This document shows, one piece after another, positions 37,474 to 46,394 of a stretch of DNA of 64,000 nt. The notes under the pieces were generated by a model. That model worked only from the letters and a program-made list of their open reading frames with translations, was not told the DNA's origin and searched no databases. The stretch comes from Microbacterium sp. Root180 (lineage in GTDB: Bacteria > Actinomycetota > Actinomycetes > Actinomycetales > Microbacteriaceae). Where the stretch lies: contig NZ_LMHS01000003.1 in NCBI RefSeq assembly GCF_001428485.1, positions 310,001 to 374,000 of the forward strand, given 5' to 3'. The position numbers and the translations under genes are program-made. The stretch's first letter is position 1. Each line of letters opens with the position of its first letter.

Positions 37474-38871
37474 ATGGCCGTCCACTCGAAGCATCCGGCA
37501 TCGGCACCGCCCGCGCCACCGGTACGTGAGAAGTCGGGCCACCTCATGCTGCGCGGCTGGTGCATCTTCGTGATGTTCATGGCCCTGTCCGGCACCGCCT
37601 GGGTGCACGCCTTCGGCGAGCTGAGCGCGGCCGTGATCACCATCGCGGGCGGACTCCTGTCCGTCGCGCTGTGGATCGTGATCCGCCCGCCCGTCGCGTG
37701 GCGGAGACTCCCGTGGTTCGTCGTCGCCTTCGTCGCGCTGGCGACGCTGTCGCTGCTGTGGTCGGCGTGGCCCCAGACGACGGCACTCACCCTCCTGCTG
37801 CTGTGGATCACCACGACCCAGGCCCTGTTCATCGGCAACGTGCTGACCTGGCGGGAGCTCGTCCGGGCGGCGGCATCCGCTCTGAAATGGGTGCTGGCGC
37901 TGTCGATCCTGTTCGAGCTGTGGGTGGCGGTGTTCGTCCAGGCGCCGGTCCTCCCCGGGTTCGAGGTCGCCACGGCCGCCGACCCGATCGAATACTGGTC
38001 GCGGAACAACCTCTTCGAGGGCGGCCGCCTCCAGGGGATCATGGGCAACGCCAACCTGCTCGGGCCGGTCGCCCTGCTCGCGATCATCGTGTTCGGCATC
38101 CGGATCGCGTTGCGCGCCCCGCGGCGCGGGCTGCTGTGGGCGTGGATCGGACTGTCGGCATACCTCTTCTACCGGGCCTCGTCGGCGACGGCGTACGTGG
38201 CCGCGGCCGCGGTCGTCGTCGTGCTCGCCACTGTGCTGCTGATGCGCCGCGCACGGCGACCGCACGAGCGCACCAAGTACTACGTCGCCTACGCGGTCGT
38301 CGGCCTCGGCGGCCTCGCCGCCCTGTACTTCCTGCGCGACAGCATCTTCGCGGCGCTCGGGCGCAGCGCCGATCTGACCGGCCGCGAGGACATCTGGGAC
38401 GCCGTGCTGGAGCGGGCCGGCGAGCGGCCGTGGCTCGGCTGGGGCTACGCGACGCCGTGGGCCCCCTGGGACCCCGCCTTCGACGGCTGGATCATCGACC
38501 ACGGCCAAACCGTGCTCCAGGCGCACAACATGTGGGTCGACATCCGCATGCAGCTCGGCATCGTCGGAGTCGTCGTCACCGCATTCGTCTACCTCGCGTT
38601 CGTCTGGCGGTCGTGGTTCTTCGCCGTGGACCGTCCCCGGTGGGACCTGCGCGACGACCGGCCCTACTCCCCCATCACCCTCCTGCCGACCCTGATCGGT
38701 GCGATCGTCCTCGTGCAGGGACTCGCCGAGTCCAGTCCGCTCCTCCTGTGGGGCTGGATGTTCGTGGTGATGCTCGGCGCCAAGATCAAGCAGTCCCCCC
38801 ACGTCGGCGTGGGCCCGGCCGAGCAGAGCCTCGCGATCGAGCGGGGCGAGCCGACGAAGCAGGCGCCGTGA
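37474..38871 (+). CDS. O-antigen ligase/polymerase-like membrane protein (first of a tandem pair)
   Basis: 465 residues with about a dozen membrane helices and the long extracytoplasmic loop of the Wzy/WaaL superfamily (GRSADLTGREDIWDAVLERA, WLGWGYATPW, AHNMWVDIRMQLG). This loop pattern (R...W, GWG, H-N) is typical. The substrate is not predictable. It may polymerise or ligate a lipid-linked glycan. The next gene begins with a GTGA overlap and is a paralogue. Confidence 0.82.
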   Translation: MAVHSKHPASAPPAPPVREKSGHLMLRGWCIFVMFMALSGTAWVHAFGELSAAVITIAGGLLSVALWIVIRPPVAWRRLPWFVVAFVALATLSLLWSAWPQTTALTLLLLWITTTQALFIGNVLTWRELVRAAASALKWVLALSILFELWVAVFVQAPVLPGFEVATAADPIEYWSRNNLFEGGRLQGIMGNANLLGPVALLAIIVFGIRIALRAPRRGLLWAWIGLSAYLFYRASSATAYVAAAAVVVVLATVLLMRRARRPHERTKYYVAYAVVGLGGLAALYFLRDSIFAALGRSADLTGREDIWDAVLERAGERPWLGWGYATPWAPWDPAFDGWIIDHGQTVLQAHNMWVDIRMQLGIVGVVVTAFVYLAFVWRSWFFAVDRPRWDLRDDRPYSPITLLPTLIGAIVLVQGLAESSPLLLWGWMFVVMLGAKIKQSPHVGVGPAEQSLAIERGEPTKQAP

Positions 38872-40202
38872 CGGCGGCTTCCGGCGCGCGCCCCCCGCAC
38901 GGGTGGTTCCTGACGCTCCTCGGGTCGGCCGATCTCGCCCGCGCCTATACGGTGACCGTGCTCGGCGCGGTGTTCGCGTCGTTCGCGATCGAGCGCCTGG
39001 CCGGCCGGGTGACGTACGTCTCGATCATCGTGGGGCTGTGCGTGCTCGGCGCCGGTATCCTCGCCACGCGGCGCCAGGAGATCTCGCTGCTGCGTCTCGT
39101 GCCGACGACGCTCGTGCTGTTCCTCGGATGGGCGCTCGCGAGCGTCTTCTGGAGCTCCGACTCCGCGACCTCGTTCTGGAGCTGGGTGACCACCGCCGCC
39201 CTCGCCTTCCTCGCGGTGGTGATCGGCCACGTCCGCGACACCCTTCAGACCGTGAGAGCGCTCGGCGACGTCCTCCGGGCGCTGCTGGCGGTGTCGCTCG
39301 CCGTCGAGGTGCTCTCGGGCATCCTGCTCGACATCCCGATCCGGTTCCTCGGCGTGCAAGGCAACATCGCTGAGCTCGGACCGATTCAAGGCATCTTCGG
39401 AACGCGCAACATGCTCGGCTTCGTCGCGGTCCTGGCGCTCATCACGTTCCTCATCGAGTACCGCACGCAGTCGGTGCGCCCGGGTCTGTCGTACGCCTCG
39501 GTGCTGCTTGCCGGCGGACTCGCCGCGCTCAGCGACTCTCCGACCGTCCTCGTGCTCGCGGTCGGCGTCGGCCTCGCCGTGGCCGCTCTCGCGCTGGTCC
39601 GGCACACCCGCCCGGAACACCGGGGCGCCCTCCAGCTCGGCCTGGGCGCGCTCGTGGTCGTCGGTGTGCTCGTGGGCTACTTCGCACGGCATCCGATCAT
39701 CGCGTGGCTGGGCGCCGGCACCGACTTCTCCATGAGGGTGAACCTGTGGAACGTGATGGTCGACTACGTGCGATTCGAGCCCGTCCTCGGCTGGGGATGG
39801 TTCGGCGCATGGAGCCCGCGCGAGTACCCCTTCGGCATCATCAACTACATCCTCGATTCGTCGCACGCCACCGGACTCAACGCCTACTTCGACGTGCTGC
39901 TTCAGCTCGGCTGGGTCGGACTGTTCTTCTTCATCGCGCTCGCGGCGATCGCGCTGGTGCGGGCCTGGCTCGCCGCGAGCGAGCGGCGATCGGTGATCTA
40001 CGCGTGGACGCCGCTGATCCTCATCGCACTGCTCATCGACTCGATGTTCGAGAGCTTCACGCTCGTCGGGATCGGATGGATGATGCTCGTGCTGTGCGCG
40101 GTGCGCGCCGGACAGTCCCGCTCGTGGCGGGAGCGGATCGACGCGCCGGGCACCGAGGGCGGGCTTCCCCGCGACCGCGACGATCCGCTCGTCACGGGCT
40201 GA
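38868..40202 (+). CDS. O-antigen ligase/polymerase-like membrane protein (second of a tandem pair)
   Basis: 444 residues, about a dozen membrane helices, with the same loop pattern as its upstream neighbour (FSMRVNLWNVMVDYVRFEP, VLGWGWFG, SSHATGLNAYFDVLLQLGW). GTG start overlaps the previous stop. The two are similar in order and motifs, suggesting a duplication with divergence, one possibly a polymerase and the other a ligase. Confidence 0.8.
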   Translation: MTAASGARPPHGWFLTLLGSADLARAYTVTVLGAVFASFAIERLAGRVTYVSIIVGLCVLGAGILATRRQEISLLRLVPTTLVLFLGWALASVFWSSDSATSFWSWVTTAALAFLAVVIGHVRDTLQTVRALGDVLRALLAVSLAVEVLSGILLDIPIRFLGVQGNIAELGPIQGIFGTRNMLGFVAVLALITFLIEYRTQSVRPGLSYASVLLAGGLAALSDSPTVLVLAVGVGLAVAALALVRHTRPEHRGALQLGLGALVVVGVLVGYFARHPIIAWLGAGTDFSMRVNLWNVMVDYVRFEPVLGWGWFGAWSPREYPFGIINYILDSSHATGLNAYFDVLLQLGWVGLFFFIALAAIALVRAWLAASERRSVIYAWTPLILIALLIDSMFESFTLVGIGWMMLVLCAVRAGQSRSWRERIDAPGTEGGLPRDRDDPLVTG

Positions 40203-40290
40203 GCCGTTCACAGGGGAGCCCACGACGGGCAGGGTAGGCTTCTTCCCTGGCCCGACGCCCCGCGCCCCGCCCGCTCATGGAAGTCCCCAC

Positions 40291-42201
40291 GTGACACACA
40301 TCCTTCAGAACGTCGTCTTCCCGACTGACCGCGATCCCGACCTTCTTCCCCTCTACGTGGACCCTGAGACGTGGTCCGTGATCGACGAGGAGCCGGTGCG
40401 CGTCTCCAACCGGGCGCAGCTCGGCAACATCCTCGGGCGCACCTCCGCGCGGATCCTCGCCGGTCGGCGGGTGTCTTTCGGAACGTACTTCAATGCCTTC
40501 CCGGCCTCGTACTGGCAGCACTGGACGACGGTCCGCGACGTCCGTCTCACGGTCCGCACGAGCGGACCTGCGACGATCCTCGTCTACCGCTCGAACGGCT
40601 CGGGCGTGCGCCAGCGCATCGAGACCCGCGAGGTCGAGGGCGCCACGGCAACCGTGTTCGATCTGGTCCTGGACCAGTTCAGCGACGGCGGCTTCATCTG
40701 GTTCGACATCGTCGCCGATGAGAAGAGCGCCATCTTCGAGGGAGCGGAGTGGACGACCGAACAGGATCCCACCCGCGCGGGCAAGGCCTCGATCGGCATC
40801 ACGACGTACAACAAGCCGGACTACTGCGTGTGGACGCTGATGAACCTGGCGGAGTCGCCGGACGTTCTCGAGCTGCTCGACCGCATCTTCATCATCGACC
40901 AGGGCGATCGCCGCGTCGACGCTCAGCCCGAGTTCGCCGAGGTCTCGGCGGCGCTGGGCGAGACCCTGCAGATCGTGACCCAGCCGAACCTCGGCGGCTC
41001 CGGCGGCTTCGCGCGCGTGATGGCGGAGAGCCTCGCCCGCCCCGAGACCGAGTTCGTCCAGCTGATGGACGACGACGTCCGACTCGAGCCGGAGTCGGTC
41101 CGGCGCTCGATCGTCTTCGCGCAGTACGCGACGGTGCCGACCATCGTCGGGGCCCACATGTTCGACCTGCTCGACCGTCCGAAGCTCCACGCGTGGGCCG
41201 AGGTCGTGGACGAGGAGCCGTTCATGTGGCGGGCGCTCTACCAGGAGAAGCTCCCGCACGACTTCAGCGTGGCGAACCTGCGTCAGACGCCCATGCTTCA
41301 CATGCGCCTCGACGCCGACTACAACGGCTGGTGGATGTGCCTCATCCCGATCGCGGCGATCCGCGAACTGGGACTTCCGCTCCCGGCGTTCATCAAATGG
41401 GACGACGCGGAGTACTGCCTGCGGGCACGGGAGGCCGGCTATCCGACCGTGTCGCTCCCCGGCGTCGCGCTGTGGCACGTGTCATGGGTCGGCAAGGACG
41501 ACACCATCGACTGGCAGGCCTACTTCCACGCCCGCAATCGCATCGTGGCGGCCCTCCTCCACTCGAACGCGCCCAACGGCGGCACGCTCCTGCGTCACAG
41601 CCGGCGCATGGATCTCAAGCACCTCATGATGATGCAGTACTACCCCGTCGCCCTGCGCCACCGGGCACTTCAGGACGTGCTGTCCGGCCCCGAGCACATG
41701 CGCCGCAATCTGGCGACCGCGATGCCCGAGGCCCGTGCGGTCGCCGCCGACTTCCCCGAGACCGTCATCCACAAGGACTCCGGGGTCCCGCTCCGCTCTC
41801 GACGCGGGCGCGTCGTCTTCACGCACCGTTCGGTGCACAAGCTCGACAACCCCACCGGGCTGCGCCTGCGCTGGTTCACGCTGAGCACCCTCGTCTCGCA
41901 CTGGTTCCACGCGCCGCGGCCCGAGAACATCGCGCAGCCCGAGGTGGAGTTCGGCAAGGGCGATGCGCACTGGTGGCGGCTGCCGATCTACGACAGTGCG
42001 CTGGTGAGCGCCGCCGACGGGTCGGGCAAGAACATCTACACGCGCGATCGGCGCCAGTACCGCCGGATGCTGCGAGAGAGCGTGCGCCTCCACCGGCGGC
42101 TGCAGCGAGAGTGGCCGAAACTCGCCGCCCGGTACCGAGCGGCCTCCGACGAACTGACCTCGCTCGAAGCGTGGCAGGGCACCTTCGGGAGCGGCCGATG
42201 A
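40291..42201 (+). CDS. GlfT2-like galactofuranosyltransferase
   Basis: 636 residues, length and layout of mycobacterial GlfT2. The N-terminal ~150 form a beta-rich domain; the GT2 core shows MDDDVRLEP (DDD near residue 259), KWDDAEYCLRA (WDD near 370) and ALWHVSW (H near 394), matching GlfT2 catalytic positions 256-258, 371-372 and 396. GlfT2 extends a galactofuran chain with alternating beta-1,5 and beta-1,6 linkages. Whether the polymer here is identical is inference. The start is a GTG; the ATG upstream is followed by a stop in its frame. No galactopyranose mutase is in the window. Confidence 0.87.
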   Translation: MTHILQNVVFPTDRDPDLLPLYVDPETWSVIDEEPVRVSNRAQLGNILGRTSARILAGRRVSFGTYFNAFPASYWQHWTTVRDVRLTVRTSGPATILVYRSNGSGVRQRIETREVEGATATVFDLVLDQFSDGGFIWFDIVADEKSAIFEGAEWTTEQDPTRAGKASIGITTYNKPDYCVWTLMNLAESPDVLELLDRIFIIDQGDRRVDAQPEFAEVSAALGETLQIVTQPNLGGSGGFARVMAESLARPETEFVQLMDDDVRLEPESVRRSIVFAQYATVPTIVGAHMFDLLDRPKLHAWAEVVDEEPFMWRALYQEKLPHDFSVANLRQTPMLHMRLDADYNGWWMCLIPIAAIRELGLPLPAFIKWDDAEYCLRAREAGYPTVSLPGVALWHVSWVGKDDTIDWQAYFHARNRIVAALLHSNAPNGGTLLRHSRRMDLKHLMMMQYYPVALRHRALQDVLSGPEHMRRNLATAMPEARAVAADFPETVIHKDSGVPLRSRRGRVVFTHRSVHKLDNPTGLRLRWFTLSTLVSHWFHAPRPENIAQPEVEFGKGDAHWWRLPIYDSALVSAADGSGKNIYTRDRRQYRRMLRESVRLHRRLQREWPKLAARYRAASDELTSLEAWQGTFGSGR

Positions 42202-43190
42202 GCGCGGCATCCGTCTCCGCCGCCTTCGACCCGGCGAGCGCCACGATCGCGATCGTGACCTACAACCGCTCCGGTCTGCTCACGCGTCTGCTGGAGAGCA
42301 TCGCGCTCATGGACCCGAAGCCGGGCCACGTCGTCATCATCGACAACGCCTCATCGGACGACACGTCCGCCGTGGTCGAGTCGTTCCGCGACCGCATCGG
42401 CACGGAGCTCGTCTACCACCGCATGGAGACCAACACCGGCGGCTCGGGCGGATTCAGCGAGGGCATGCGCGTCGCCTACGAACTCGGCTCCGAGTGGATC
42501 TGGCTCATGGACGACGACGTCGAGGTGCTTCCCGACGGCCTCGCCCGGATGGGCGCGTGGTCCCCACGATTCAAGAGCATCCAGGGCCGACGCTACGACT
42601 ACGACGGCAGCGAGTTCTACTGGCAGTACCGGCTGTCGATCCCCTTCGGCATCCCGATACCGTTCGCACCCGCCGGATTCGACGCCTCCGGCTACCGCGA
42701 GATGAACAGCGGATGCTTCGAGGGCATGTTCATCCACCGCGACATCGTGTCGCAGATCGGCCTCCCCGACCCGCGCTTCTTCATCTACTGGGACGACTCG
42801 GTCTACGGCTGGCTCGCCTCGCGCCGGACGACCGCCGTCATCGTCGACGAGTTCGTGCTGCGCCGCACGCGCGAGATCCGTCAGTGGGACATGGGCATCC
42901 GGCACCTGAACGCTTCGAGCGACGCCTACCGGTACTACATCATGCGCAACCGCGGGCACATGAAGCACTACTTCAAGGTCAACGGCGCCTACCGGCCGGT
43001 GCGCTTCTGGCTCGGCTCCGTGCTGACGTTCGCGAAGGAGCTGATCCGCCTGGTGTTCGTCGAGCGCAAGGTCCGGGGCACCAGCAACCTGTTCCGCGGC
43101 ATCCGGGATGGGCGCAAGATCGCGAAGGACGCGACCTGGGCCCCGATGCCTCCGCTGGCGGCGCGAACGGAAGGCGAGCCGCAGGGCTGA
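42198..43190 (+). CDS. GlfT1-like glycosyltransferase
   Basis: 330 residues, GT2 core with TYNRSGLL, DNASSDDT, TGGSGGFSEGMR, MDDDVEVLP (DDD ~104) and IYWDDSVYGW (WDD ~197). It resembles GlfT1 (Rv3782), which adds the first galactofuranose residues. Its ATG overlaps the GlfT2-like stop (ATGA), so the pair is co-translated. In mycobacteria glfT1 and glfT2 are apart; here they are adjacent. Its stop directly abuts that of the next, convergent gene. Confidence 0.83.
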   Translation: MSAASVSAAFDPASATIAIVTYNRSGLLTRLLESIALMDPKPGHVVIIDNASSDDTSAVVESFRDRIGTELVYHRMETNTGGSGGFSEGMRVAYELGSEWIWLMDDDVEVLPDGLARMGAWSPRFKSIQGRRYDYDGSEFYWQYRLSIPFGIPIPFAPAGFDASGYREMNSGCFEGMFIHRDIVSQIGLPDPRFFIYWDDSVYGWLASRRTTAVIVDEFVLRRTREIRQWDMGIRHLNASSDAYRYYIMRNRGHMKHYFKVNGAYRPVRFWLGSVLTFAKELIRLVFVERKVRGTSNLFRGIRDGRKIAKDATWAPMPPLAARTEGEPQG

Positions 43191-44510
43191 CTAGTCGGAG
43201 CCGCGGCTCGAAGCTACGCGCAGGCCAAGTGAGGGAGCCGGCTGGCCGACGAGCGCTGAGTTCACGACACCGATGACCAGGAACAAAGCCCAGAAGTGGC
43301 CGGGAGCCTGGAGAATCGGGTTCACGGCATTGGCCAGGGCGACGGCGAGAGCCGCAGTGGCGGTGACCGCAAGCACGGGCCGCAGGTCCGGTCGGCGTCG
43401 CTGAGCACGCCACAGCGCTAGCACCGTCGTCACTGCGATCGCAATCAGCAGGATGGCTCCCAAGGCCCCTGTCTGAAACAGAAGGAGGTGGTACTGCATT
43501 TCGAACGCCCACGCACGCTCGTCGTTGCGCGCGTAGCCGTCGATTGTCGCGCCGATGCCGTGCCCCCACACCGGCGATTGGAGGAAACCCTCCCAGAGCC
43601 GCTGGACCTGCTCCAAACGAAGCCGCTCGTCGATGGACGTCGCCTCTCCAGCCAGCAATCCTCCGATACCGGCGAGAGTCCGTGCGACGATGGGCAGCCG
43701 CTGGGCAAGCAGAACGCCCACCGCGGCAACTGCTACGCACGCCGTGGCGAGCACCCACCGTCGACGCGACCACGGGTTCGCCTTCCAGTCACGCGTCGCG
43801 AGATAGGCGACGCCCACGAGGACGGGCGCGACGACGGCCAGCGCGAGACTGGCCCGCCGGGTCGAAAGGAGCGCCGCGAGACATGAAAGGACCGCCGCGG
43901 CGATCACCAGGACTCGGGGTGGGAGATGGCGGGCATCTCCGAAGAAGAGGGCCATGAGCCACATCGGCGTAAGCGCGATCAGGCTGGATGCTCCGTAGAC
44001 ACCGACAGCGCTGGCCAGCCCGCTTCCGGTCACGTCTGCGTCGAAGACGACCCGGAGAAACGTGGGAAGCGCTCCCGAGGCCGATGACCCGATCGCTGCG
44101 GCCACCAGCATGACCGCACTGAGCGCGATCGTCGCCCAGGCGAGGACCACCAGCACGGAACGCAGCAGGGCCTCCGAGATGGCCACGCTCCAGATCCAGA
44201 AGAGCACGGGAGCCCCCACCCACGCGATCAAGGAATGCTGCCACCCGGGATTGCCGAATCCAACAGCGAAGCCCAGGACCATGAGGGCGGCGGACGCGAC
44301 AACGACCGGCACGAGCGCGTGCGCTAAGCGGCGCCGCTCGAGCACCGCGAGCGTGAGCGCGGAAATTCCCGCAAGAGCCAGAGCCGAACTGAGGATAGCG
44401 GTGTGACCAACCGGAAGCACGACGAAGTAAGCGAGGGTTGCAAGCAACGCGACACGGGCCGCGCCAATGGCGATCGTCTCCGGCAGAACGATGCTCCGAC
44501 GTGGGTTCAC
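43191..44510 (-). CDS. O-antigen ligase-like membrane protein
   Basis: 439 residues, about a dozen membrane helices. The extracytoplasmic loop shows the family pattern (SIDERLRLEQVQRLWEGFLQS, WGHGIGATIDGYA). It has more AT-rich patches and rarer codons than its neighbours, as does the DUF4012 gene upstream, hinting at separate acquisition. Stop codons of this gene and the GlfT1-like gene touch with no gap. It follows the DUF4012 gene after 7 bases, in one operon. Confidence 0.78.
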   Translation of the reverse strand: MNPRRSIVLPETIAIGAARVALLATLAYFVVLPVGHTAILSSALALAGISALTLAVLERRRLAHALVPVVVASAALMVLGFAVGFGNPGWQHSLIAWVGAPVLFWIWSVAISEALLRSVLVVLAWATIALSAVMLVAAAIGSSASGALPTFLRVVFDADVTGSGLASAVGVYGASSLIALTPMWLMALFFGDARHLPPRVLVIAAAVLSCLAALLSTRRASLALAVVAPVLVGVAYLATRDWKANPWSRRRWVLATACVAVAAVGVLLAQRLPIVARTLAGIGGLLAGEATSIDERLRLEQVQRLWEGFLQSPVWGHGIGATIDGYARNDERAWAFEMQYHLLLFQTGALGAILLIAIAVTTVLALWRAQRRRPDLRPVLAVTATAALAVALANAVNPILQAPGHFWALFLVIGVVNSALVGQPAPSLGLRVASSRGSD

Positions 44511-44517
44511 GCGTGGA

Positions 44518-46311
44518 TCAGTCCGCGACGCAGGCGAGCACGGAGTCCGTGAGCGTCGTGGGCTTCACCACGGGCGTCACGTCGGCGGTGATCGGCCTCT
44601 CAGACCCGTCGGCCGAGTATCGCAGCACGATGGTTCTGCTCTCGCCCGGGGCAAGCACGACGCGGACGGCTTCCACTGCCATTCCCCCATCGGTACCGGT
44701 GCGCGCTCCTACGATGTCGCCGCCAACCTCGCTGGCGACCAGAGAGTACCCGGCGGGGGCGTAGACGAGAGTCTCGAGCTGCATCGACCCCTTGGGGGTG
44801 TAATCCCCTGTGCCCGTCACATACTCGGGGAGACCAACGACAGACGCGGCATCCACCGTGTTGACGATCGTCACCGAGACCTGGACCTGCCGGGTGCCGT
44901 CCTGGCAATCGCCCTGCGCCACGTCCACGCTCTGCGTCATGAAGCGCTGCATCTTTCCTGGCGTGAAGTCAGTGAAGTAGACGCCGATTCCGTCCGATTT
45001 CTCAGTCTGCGCCGGACCGCGCTTGTCGACGCCGGTGCCAGCGATCAGCTGCTGCTCGCTCTCCCGCGAGCTCCATATACGGACCCTGCCCTCCTCCACG
45101 GCGAGGCCGATAACCGACACCAGCTTCGCCGGGTCGGCGCCGCCGGACATGAGCGCTTGGAGCGTCTTGCCGGCGAAGGCCTGATTGATCAGGTCGACCT
45201 CGGCAGGCTCGTAGTCGTAGTACAGGTCGCCGAGCAGGAGCGGGACCGCGTTATCGTTCGAGATCTCCAGTCCGTCGAAAATAGGAATCGGCCCTGTCGC
45301 GACGAGGAGGTAGCTCAGCGCGAGGGTGTCCATTGAGATCACGGCGTCGACAGTGACGCCTGTCTTGTGACGCCACATCTCGCGAGCGATCTCGAACGTG
45401 AGGTCGAACCTCGGCGTCTTGGTGGCGTTCTGCACGTGAGTGCCGAGACCGAACGGGTACAGGTCGCGGACGTCGTCGGCGATGGGAACGATCGGCTCGG
45501 CGAACTGCTCCATGTCTCGCCCGGACGCCGAGGACTGTGCCACGACACTCACGGCGCCATCCTCTATGTGCAGCTGTGCCAACGACCCGACCGTTCCGCC
45601 GGCCGGCATGACCTCGCCGTTGTTCTGGAAGATCACGAGGACGTCGCGCGGACCGTCCTGACCGAGCATCGACGGCAGGGCATCGACGACGGGCATCGCC
45701 GGACCGATGAGGGAAGACACGCGCTCGAGCGCGTCGTCGATCCGCTTCACGCCCCCGCTGACGGGGCCGACCAGGATGCCTCGGTCGACCGAGGCCATGA
45801 GGCCCTCGGCTTCACTGACCGAACCGGCGATGGCGTGGAAGGTGGAGATGAGCGTGCTGATCGACGCGGTGTCGATCCGCCCGTCAACCGGAGTCAGCTG
45901 CGCCAGACTCAATGTCGACGCGGGGACGATCGCACCGCGGGCGATCTCGTCAACGGTCGCAGTCGCCATTCGCACGGCGTAGAGGTTCTGGCCGACGAAC
46001 GGAACGACCTCCATCGCTCGCCAGACGAACCCGTCCGTGTCCGCGCTCGCTTTCCGCGCCGTCTCGGCGAGGTCGGCGGCCTTCGCCTGCGCCTCCTCGC
46101 TCTTGCCCGCGACGATCAGCTCCTGGATTTGCGACACCGCCGGCATCGCCGCCTCCAGGCTGTCGCGGGCTCCGAGCGCTTTGGGCAGAATGATGGCCGA
46201 TACTCCGCCCACCACCACGATGAGAAGACCGACGATGCCGAGGGTCCATGCGAGTGCGCGTCGGCGTTTGGCGCGCTTCTTACGTATTACTCGTCGATTC
46301 CCCGCAGGCAT
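44518..46311 (-). CDS. DUF4012 exported protein
   Basis: 597 residues. A very basic N-terminus (KKRAKRRR) and one membrane helix (~20-42) anchor a long extracytoplasmic region: a coiled-coil-like part to ~190 then the DUF4012 domain with NNGEVMPAGGTVGS. DUF4012 proteins lie in capsule and exopolysaccharide loci, but their role is unknown. TAGCAT lies 7 bases before the ATG. AT content is raised around the start. Confidence 0.82.
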   Translation of the reverse strand: MPAGNRRVIRKKRAKRRRALAWTLGIVGLLIVVVGGVSAIILPKALGARDSLEAAMPAVSQIQELIVAGKSEEAQAKAADLAETARKASADTDGFVWRAMEVVPFVGQNLYAVRMATATVDEIARGAIVPASTLSLAQLTPVDGRIDTASISTLISTFHAIAGSVSEAEGLMASVDRGILVGPVSGGVKRIDDALERVSSLIGPAMPVVDALPSMLGQDGPRDVLVIFQNNGEVMPAGGTVGSLAQLHIEDGAVSVVAQSSASGRDMEQFAEPIVPIADDVRDLYPFGLGTHVQNATKTPRFDLTFEIAREMWRHKTGVTVDAVISMDTLALSYLLVATGPIPIFDGLEISNDNAVPLLLGDLYYDYEPAEVDLINQAFAGKTLQALMSGGADPAKLVSVIGLAVEEGRVRIWSSRESEQQLIAGTGVDKRGPAQTEKSDGIGVYFTDFTPGKMQRFMTQSVDVAQGDCQDGTRQVQVSVTIVNTVDAASVVGLPEYVTGTGDYTPKGSMQLETLVYAPAGYSLVASEVGGDIVGARTGTDGGMAVEAVRVVLAPGESRTIVLRYSADGSERPITADVTPVVKPTTLTDSVLACVAD

Positions 46312-46318
46312 GAGGAGA

Positions 46319-46324
46319 ATGCTA
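46319..46324 (-). promoter_or_regulatory. -10 box of the DUF4012 gene
   Basis: TAGCAT on the minus strand, 7 bases before the ATG at 46311. Confidence 0.5.
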
Positions 46325-46382
46325 CCGATTCCAGCCTGAGCGAAAGCCCACCGCCGTGGCGTGGAGGAGTCCCGGAACGAAA

Positions 46383-46388
46383 TAGGCT
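46383..46388 (+). promoter_or_regulatory. -10 box of the sugar dehydrogenase gene
   Basis: TAGGCT, exactly 6 bases before the GTG at 46395. Confidence 0.5.
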
Positions 46389-46394
46389 TTAGTC

